Source: Lasioglossum baleicum
Taxonomy: Eukaryota > Arthropoda > Insecta > Hymenoptera > Halictidae
Assembly (NCBI RefSeq): GCF_051020765.1
Contig: NW_027469106.1
Location: 682,001-746,000, forward strand
Direction: 5' to 3'
DNA: 64,000 nucleotides
The position numbers and the translations under genes are program-made. Positions 52,123 through 61,011 of the stretch are shown here, in pieces; position 1 is the first letter of the stretch; every line of letters begins with the position of its first letter. The notes beneath the pieces are model-generated. The model made no database searches, was not told where the DNA came from, and was given only the letters and a program-made list of their open reading frames with translations.

Positions 52123-55100
52123 GCACAAACACGTGCGAGGTTTTGTGGGATGCGCATGCGCAGATTTTTTGGGATGCGCATGCGCAGGTTTTTTGGGATG
52201 CGCATGGCTAGTCGAGCAAAAACACGTGCGAGAGGATGCATCCCGCAGGCTAGTCGAGTAAAAACACGTGCGAAAGGATGCATCCCGCAGTCTAGTCGAG
52301 CACAAACACGTGCGAGGTTTTGTGGGATGCGCATGCGCAGGTTTTGTGGGATGCGCATGCGCAGATTTTTTGGGATGCGCATGCGCAGGTTTTTTGGGAT
52401 GCGCATGGATAGTCGAGCAAAAACACGTGCGAGAGGATGCATCCCGCAGGCTAGTCGAGTAAAAACACGTGCGAGAGAATGCATCCCACAGGCTAGTCGA
52501 GTAAAAACACGTGCGAGGATTTGTGGGATGCGCATGCGTAGGTTTTGTGGGATGCGCATGCGCAGGTTTTTTGGGATGCGCATGCGCAGGTTTTTTGGGA
52601 TGCGCATGGCTAGTCGAGCAAAAACACGTGCGAGAGGATGCATCCTGCAGGGTAGTCGAGTAAAAACACGTGCGAGAGGATGCATCCCGCAGGCTAGTCG
52701 AGCACAAACACGTGCGAGGTTTTGTGGGATGCGCATGCGCAGGTTTTGTGGGATGCGCATGCGCAGATTTTTTGGGATGCGCATGCGCAGGTTTTTTGGG
52801 ATGCGCATGGCTAGTCGAGCAAAAACACGTGCGAGAGGATGCATCCCGCAGGCTAGTCGAGTAAAAACACGTGCGAGACGATGCATCCCGCTGGCCAGTC
52901 GAGTAAAAACACGTGCGAGAGGATGCATCCCGCAGGCTAGTCGAGTAAAAACACGTGCGAGGTTTTGTAGGATGCGCATGCGCAGGTTTTTTGGGATGCG
53001 CATGCGCAGGTTTTTTGGGATGCGCATGGCTAGTCGAGCAAAAACACGTGCGAGAGGATGCATCCCGCAGGCTAGCCGAGCAAAAACACGTGCGAGAGGA
53101 TGCATCCCGCAGGCTAGTCGAGTAAAAACACGTGCGAAAGGATGCATCCCGCAGTCTAGTCGAGCACAAACACGTGCGAGGTTTTGTGGGATGCGCATGC
53201 GCAGGTTTTGTGGGATGCGCATGCGCAGATTTTTTGGGATGCGCATGCGCAGGTTTTTTGGGATGCGCATGGATAGTCGAGCAAAAACACGTGCGAGAGG
53301 ATGCATCCCGCAGGCTAGTCGAGTAAAAACACGTGCGAAAGGATGCATCCCGCAGGCCAGTCGAGTAAAAACACGTGCGAGAGGATGCATCCCGCAGGCT
53401 AGTCGAGTAAAAACACGTGCGAGGTTTTGTGGGATGCGCATGCGCAGGTTTTTTGGGATGCGCATGTGCAGGTTTTTTGGGATGCGCATGGCTAGTAGAG
53501 CAAAAACACGTGCGAGAGGATGCATCCCGCAGGCTAGTCGAGTAAAAACACGTGCGAGAGGATGCATCCCGCAGGCTAGTCGAATAAAAACACGTGCGAG
53601 GTTTTGTGGGATGCGCATGCGCAGGTTTTTTGGGATGCGCATGTGCAGGATTTTTGGGATGCGCATGGCTAGTCGAGCAAAAACACGTGCGAGAGGATGC
53701 ATCCCGCAGGCTAGTCGAGTAAAAACACGTGCGAGGATTTGTGGGATGCGCATGCGCAGGTTTTGTGGGATGCGCATGCGCAGGTTTTTTGGGATGCGCA
53801 TGCGCAGGTTTTTTGGGATGCGCATGGCTAGTCGAGCAAAAACACGTGCGAGAGGATGCATCCCGCAGGCTAGTCGAGTAAAAACACGTGCGAGACGATG
53901 CATCCCGCAGGCCAGTCGAGTAAAAACACGTGCGAGAGGATGCATCCCGCAGGCTAGTCGAGTAAAAACACGTGCGAGAGGATGCATCCCGCAGGCTAGT
54001 CGAGTAAAAACACGTGCGAGGTTTTGTGGGATGCGCATGCGCAGGTTTTTTGGGATGCGCATGCGCAGGTTTTTTGGGATGCGCATGGCTAGTCGAGCAA
54101 AAACACGTGCGAGAGGATGCATCCCGCAGGCTAGTCGAGTAAAAACACGTGCGAGACGATGCATCCCGCAGGCCAGTCGAGTAAAAACACGTGCGAGAGG
54201 ATGCATCCCGCAGGCTAGTCGAGTAAAAACACGTGCGAGAGGATGCATCCCGCAGGCTAGTCGAGTAAAAACACGTGCGAGGTTTTGTGGGATGCGCATG
54301 CGCAGGTTTTTTGGGATGCGCATGCGCAGGTTTTTTGGGATGCGCATGGCTAGTCGAGCAAAAACACGTGCGAGAGGATGCATCCCGCAGGCTAGCCGAG
54401 CAAAAACACGTGCGAGAGGATGCATCCCGCAGGCTAGTCGAGTAAAAACACGTGCGAGGTTTTGTGGGATGCGCATGCGCAGATTTTTTGGGATGCGCAT
54501 GCGCAGGTTTTTTGGGATGCGCATGGCTAGTCGAGCAAAAACACGTGCGAGAGGATGCATCCCGCAGGCTAGTCGAGTAAGAACACGTGCGAGACGATGC
54601 ATCCCGCAGGCCAGTCGAGTAAAAACACGTGCGAGAGGATGCATCCCGCAGGCTAGTCGAGTAAAAACACGTGCGAGGTTTTGTGGGATGCGCATGCGCA
54701 GGTTTTGTGGGATGCGCATGCGCAGGTTTTTTGGGATGCGCATGTGCAGGTTTTTTGGGATGCGCATGGCTAGTCGAGCAAAAACACGTGCGAGAGGATG
54801 CATCCCGCAGGCTAGTCGAGTAAAAACACGTGCGAGAGGATGCATCCCGCAGGCTAGTCGAGTAAAAACACGTGCGAGGTTTTGTGGGATGCGCATGCGC
54901 AGGTTTTTTGGGATGCGCATGTGCAGGATTTTTGGGATGCGCATGGCTAGTCGAGCAAAAACACGTGCGAGAGGATGCATCCCGCAGGCTAGTCGAGTAA
55001 AAACACGTGCGAGAGAATGCATCCCGCAGGCTAGTCGAGTAAAAACACGTGCGAGGATTTGTGGGATGCGCATGCGCAGGTTTTGTGGGATGCGCATGCG

Positions 55101-56628
55101 CAGGTTTTTTGGGATGCGCATGCGCAGGTTTTTTGGGATGCGCATGGCTAGTCGAGCAAAAACACGTGCGAGAGGATGCATCCCGCAGGCTAGTCGAGTA
55201 AAAACACGTGCGAAAGGATGCATCCCGCAGTCTAGTCGAGCACAAACACGTGCGAGGTTTTGTGGGATGCGCATGCGCAGGTTTTGTGGGATGCGCATGC
55301 GCAGATTTTTTGGGATGCGCATGCGCAGGTTTTTTGGGATGCGCATGGATAGTCGAGCAAAAACACGTGCGAGAGGATGCATCCCGCAGGCTAGTCGAGT
55401 AAAAACACGTGCGAAAGGATGCATCCCGCAGGCCAGTCGAGTAAAAACACGTGCGAGAGGATGCATCCCGCAGGCTAGTCGAGTAAAAACACGTGCGAGG
55501 TTTTGTGGGATGCGCATGCGCAGGTTTTGTGGGATGCGCATGCGCAGGTTTTTTGGGATGCGCATGTGCAGGTTTTTTGGGATGCGCATGGCTAGTAGAG
55601 CAAAAACACGTGCGAGAGGATGCATCCCGCAGGCTAGTCGAGTAAAAACACGTGCGAGAGGATGCATCCCGCAGGCTAGTCGAGTAAAAACACGTGCGAG
55701 GTTTTGTGGGATGCGCATGCGCAGGTTTTTTGGGATGCGCATGTGCAGGATTTTTGGGATGCGCATGGCTAGTCGAGCAAAAACACGTGCGAGAGGATGC
55801 ATCCCGCAGGCTAGTCGAGTAAAAACACGTGCGAGAGAATGCATCCTGCAGGCTAGTCGAGTAAAAACACGTGCGAGGATTTGTGGGATGCGCATGCGCA
55901 GGTTTTGTGGGATGCGCATGCGCAGGTTTTTTGGGATGCGCATGCGCAGGTTTTTTGGGATGCGCATGGCTAGTCGAGCAAAAACACGTGCGAGAGGATG
56001 CATCCCGCAGGCTAGTCGAGTAAAAACACGTGCGAGACGATGCATCCCGCAGGCCAGTCGAGTAAAAACACGTGCGAGAGGATGCATCCCGCAGGCTAGT
56101 CGAGTAAAAACACGTGCGAGAGGATGCATCCCGCAGGCTAGTCGAGTAAAAACACGTGCGAGGTTTTGTGGGATGCGCATGCGCAGGTTTTTTGGGATGC
56201 GCATGGCTAGCCGAGCAAAAACACGTGCGAGAGGATGCATCCCGCAGGCTAGTCGAGTAAAAACACGTGCGAGGTTTTGTGGGATGCGCATGCGCAGATT
56301 TTTTGGGATGCGCATGCGCAGGTTTTTTGGGATGCGCATGGCTAGTCGAGTAAAAACACGTGCGAGGTTTTGTGGGATGCGCATGCGCAGGTTTTTTGGG
56401 ATGCGCATGCGCAGGTTTTTTGGGATGCGCATGGCTAGTCGAGCAAAAACACGTGCGAGAGGATGCATCCCGCAGGCTAGCCGAGCAAAAACACGTGCGA
56501 GAGAATGCATCCCGCAGGCTAGTCGAGTAAAAACACGTGCGAGGTTTTGTGGGATGCGCATGCGCAGATTTTTTGGGATGCGCATGCGCAGGTTTTTTGG
56601 GATGCGCATGGCTAGTCGAGCAAAAACA

Positions 56629-57324
56629 CGTGTGAGAGGATGCATCCCGCAGGCTAGTCGAGTAAGAACACGTGCGAGACGATGCATCCCGCAGGCCAGT
56701 CGAGTAAAAACACGTGCGAGAGGATGCATCCCGCAGGCTAGTCGAGTAAAAACACGTGCGAGGTTTTGTGGGATGCGCATGCGCAGGTTTTTTGGGATGC
56801 GCATGTGCAGGATTTTTGGGATGCGCATGGCTAGTCGAGCAAAAACACGTGCGAGAGGATGCATCCCGCAGGCTAGTCGAGTAAAAACACGTGCGAGAGA
56901 ATGCATCCCGCAGGCTAGTCGAGTAAAAACACGTGCGAGGATTTGTGGGATGCGCATGCGCAGGTTTTGTGGGATGCGCATGCGCAGGTTTTTTGGGATG
57001 CGCATGCGCAGGTTTTTTGGGATGCGCATGGCTAGTCGAGCAAAAACACGTGCGAGAGGATGCATCCCGCAGGCTAGTCGAGTAAAAACACGTGCGAAAG
57101 GATGCATCCCGCAGTCTAGTCGAGCACAAACACGTGCGAGGTTTTGTGGGATGCGCATGCGCAGGTTTTGTGGGATGCGCATGCGCAGATTTTTTGGGAT
57201 GCGCATGCGCAGGTTTTTTGGGATGCGCATGGATAGTCGAGCAAAAACACGTGCGAGAGGATGCATCCCGCAGGCTAGGCGAGTAAAAACACGTGCGAAA
57301 GGATGCATCCCGCAGGCTAGTTGA
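56629..57324 (+). repeat. Supermodule end marker, copy 4
   Basis: Canonical 693-bp spacing between the CACGTGTGAG and GTTGAGCAC variants. It lies 13308 bp from copy 1, inside the large-scale repeat. Confidence 0.88.
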
Positions 57325-60315
57325 GCACAAACACGTGCGAGGTTTTGTGGGATGCGCATGCGCAGATTTTTTGGGATGCGCATGCGCAGGTTTTTTGGGA
57401 TGCGCATGGCTAGTCGAGCAAAAACACGTGCGAGAGGATGCATCCCGCAGGCTAGTCGAGTAAAAACACGTGCGAAAGGATGCATCCCGCAGTCTAGTCG
57501 AGCACAAACACGTGTGAGGTTTTGTGGGATGCGCATGCGCAGGTTTTGTGGGATGCGCATGCGCAGATTTTTTGGGATGCGCATGCGCAGGTTTTTTGGG
57601 ATGCGCATGGATAGTCGAGCAAAAACACGTGCGAGAGGATGCATCCCGCAGGCTAGTCGAGTAAAAACACGTGCGAGAGAATGCATCCCGCAGGCTAGTC
57701 GAGTAAAAACACGTGCGAGGATTTGTGGGATGCGCATGCGTAGGTTTTGTGGGATGCGCATGCGCAGGTTTTTTGGGATGCGCATGCGCAGGTTTTTTGG
57801 GATGCGCATGGCTAGTCGAGCAAAAACACGTGCGAGAGGATGCATCCTGCAGGGTAGTCGAGTAAAAACACGTGCGAGAGGATGCATCCCGCAGGCTAGT
57901 CGAGCACAAACACGTGCGAGGTTTTGTGGGATGCGCATGCGCAGGTTTTGTGGGATGCGCATGCGCAGATTTTTTGGGATGCGCATGCGCAGGTTTTTTG
58001 GGATGCGCATGCGCAGGTTTTTTGGGATGCGCATGGCTAGTCGAGCAAAAACACGTGCGAGAGGATGCATCCCGCAGGCTAGCCGAGCAAAAACACGTGC
58101 GAGAGGATGCATCCCGCAGGCTAGTCGAGTAAAAACACGTGCGAGGTTTTGTGGGATGCGCATGCGCAGATTTTTTGGGATGCGCATGCGCAGGTTTTTT
58201 GGGATGCGCATGGCTAGTCGAGCAAAAACACGTGCGAGAGGATGCATCCCGCAGGCTAGTCGAGTAAGAACACGTGCGAGACGATGCATCCCGCAGGCCA
58301 GTCGAGTAAAAACACGTGCGAGAGGATGCATCCCGCAGGCTAGTCGAGTAAAAACACGTGCGAGGTTTTGTGGGATGCGCATGCGCAGGTTTTGTGGGAT
58401 GCGCATGCGCAGGTTTTTTGGGATGCGCATGTGCAGGTTTTTTGGGATGCGCATGGCTAGTCGAGCAAAAACACGTGCGAGAGGATGCATCCCGCAGGCT
58501 AGTCGAGTAAAAACACGTGCGAGAGGATGCATCCCGCAGGCTAGTCGAGTAAAAACACGTGCGAGGTTTTGTGGGATGCGCATGCGCAGGTTTTTTGGGA
58601 TGCGCATGTGCAGGATTTTTGGGATGCGCATGGCTAGTCGAGCAAAAACACGTGCGAGAGGATGCATCCCGCAGGCTAGTCGAGTAAAAACACGTGCGAG
58701 AGAATGCATCCCGCAGGCTAGTCGAGTAAAAACACGTGCGAGGATTTGTGGGATGCGCATGCGCAGGTTTTGTGGGATGCGCATGCGCAGGTTTTTTGGG
58801 ATGCGCATGCGCAGGTTTTTTGGGATGCGCATGGCTAGTCGAGCAAAAACACGTGCGAGAGGATGCATCCCGCAGGCTAGTCGAGTAAAAACACGTGCGA
58901 AAGGATGCATCCCGCAGTCTAGTCGAGCACAAACACGTGCGAGGTTTTGTGGGATGCGCATGCGCAGGTTTTGTGGGATGCGCATGCGCAGATTTTTTGG
59001 GATGCGCATGCGCAGGTTTTTTGGGATGCGCATGGATAGTCGAGCAAAAACACGTGCGAGAGGATGCATCCCGCAGGCTAGTCGAGTAAAAACACGTGCG
59101 AAAGGATGCATCCCGCAGGCCAGTCGAGTAAAAACACGTGCGAGAGGATGCATCCCGCAGGCTAGTCGAGTAAAAACACGTGCGAGGTTTTGTGGGATGC
59201 GCATGCGCAGGTTTTGTGGGATGCGCATGCGCAGGTTTTTTGGGATGCGCATGTGCAGGTTTTTTGGGATGCGCATGGCTAGTAGAGCAAAAACACGTGC
59301 GAGAGGATGCATCCCGCAGGCTAGTCGAGTAAAAACACGTGCGAGAGGATGCATCCCGCAGGCTAGTCGAGTAAAAACACGTGCGAGGTTTTGTGGGATG
59401 CGCATGCGCAGGTTTTTTGGGATGCGCATGTGCAGGATTTTTGGGATGCGCATGGCTAGTCGAGCAAAAACACGTGCGAGAGGATGCATCCCGCAGGCTA
59501 GTCGAGTAAAAACACGTGCGAGAGAATGCATCCTGCAGGCTAGTCGAGTAAAAACACGTGCGAGGATTTGTGGGATGCGCATGCGCAGGTTTTGTGGGAT
59601 GCGCATGCGCAGGTTTTTTGGGATGCGCATGCGCAGGTTTTTTGGGATGCGCATGGCTAGTCGAGCAAAAACACGTGCGAGAGGATGCATCCCGCAGGCT
59701 AGTCGAGTAAAAACACGTGCGAGACGATGCATCCCGCAGGCCAGTCGAGTAAAAACACGTGCGAGAGGATGCATCCCGCAGGCTAGTCGAGTAAAAACAC
59801 GTGCGAGAGGATGCATCCCGCAGGCTAGTCGAGTAAAAACACGTGCGAGGTTTTGTGGGATGCGCATGCGCAGGTTTTTTGGGATGCGCATGGCTAGCCG
59901 AGCAAAAACACGTGCGAGAGGATGCATCCCGCAGGCTAGTCGAGTAAAAACACGTGCGAGGTTTTGTGGGATGCGCATGCGCAGATTTTTTGGGATGCGC
60001 ATGCGCAGGTTTTTTGGGATGCGCATGGCTAGTCGAGTAAAAACACGTGCGAGGTTTTGTGGGATGCGCATGCGCAGGTTTTTTGGGATGCGCATGCGCA
60101 GGTTTTTTGGGATGCGCATGGCTAGTCGAGCAAAAACACGTGCGAGAGGATGCATCCCGCAGGCTAGCCGAGCAAAAACACGTGCGAGAGGATGCATCCC
60201 GCAGGCTAGTCGAGTAAAAACACGTGCGAGGTTTTGTGGGATGCGCATGCGCAGATTTTTTGGGATGCGCATGCGCAGGTTTTTTGGGATGCGCATGGCT
60301 AGTCGAGCAAAAACA

Positions 60316-61011
60316 CGTGTGAGAGGATGCATCCCGCAGGCTAGTCGAGTAAGAACACGTGCGAGACGATGCATCCCGCAGGCCAGTCGAGTAAAAACAC
60401 GTGCGAGAGGATGCATCCCGCAGGCTAGTCGAGTAAAAACACGTGCGAGGTTTTGTGGGATGCGCATGCGCAGGTTTTTTGGGATGCGCATGTGCAGGAT
60501 TTTTGGGATGCGCATGGCTAGTCGAGCAAAAACACGTGCGAGAGGATGCATCCCGCAGGCTAGTCGAGTAAAAACACGTGCGAGAGAATGCATCCCGCAG
60601 GCTAGTCGAGTAAAAACACGTGCGAGGATTTGTGGGATGCGCATGCGCAGGTTTTGTGGGATGCGCATGCGCAGGTTTTTTGGGATGCGCATGCGCAGGT
60701 TTTTTGGGATGCGCATGGCTAGTCGAGCAAAAACACGTGCGAGAGGATGCATCCCGCAGGCTAGTCGAGTAAAAACACGTGCGAAAGGATGCATCCCGCA
60801 GTCTAGTCGAGCACAAACACGTGCGAGGTTTTGTGGGATGCGCATGCGCAGGTTTTGTGGGATGCGCATGCGCAGATTTTTTGGGATGCGCATGCGCAGG
60901 TTTTTTGGGATGCGCATGGATAGTCGAGCAAAAACACGTGCGAGAGGATGCATCCCGCAGGCTAGGCGAGTAAAAACACGTGCGAAAGGATGCATCCCGC
61001 AGGCTAGTTGA
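60316..61011 (+). repeat. Supermodule end marker, copy 5
   Basis: Canonical 693-bp spacing again, 3687 bp after copy 4. Spacings between successive copies are 3462, 4644, 5202 and 3687 bp, which gives the size range of the supermodule in the right half of the window. Confidence 0.88.
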
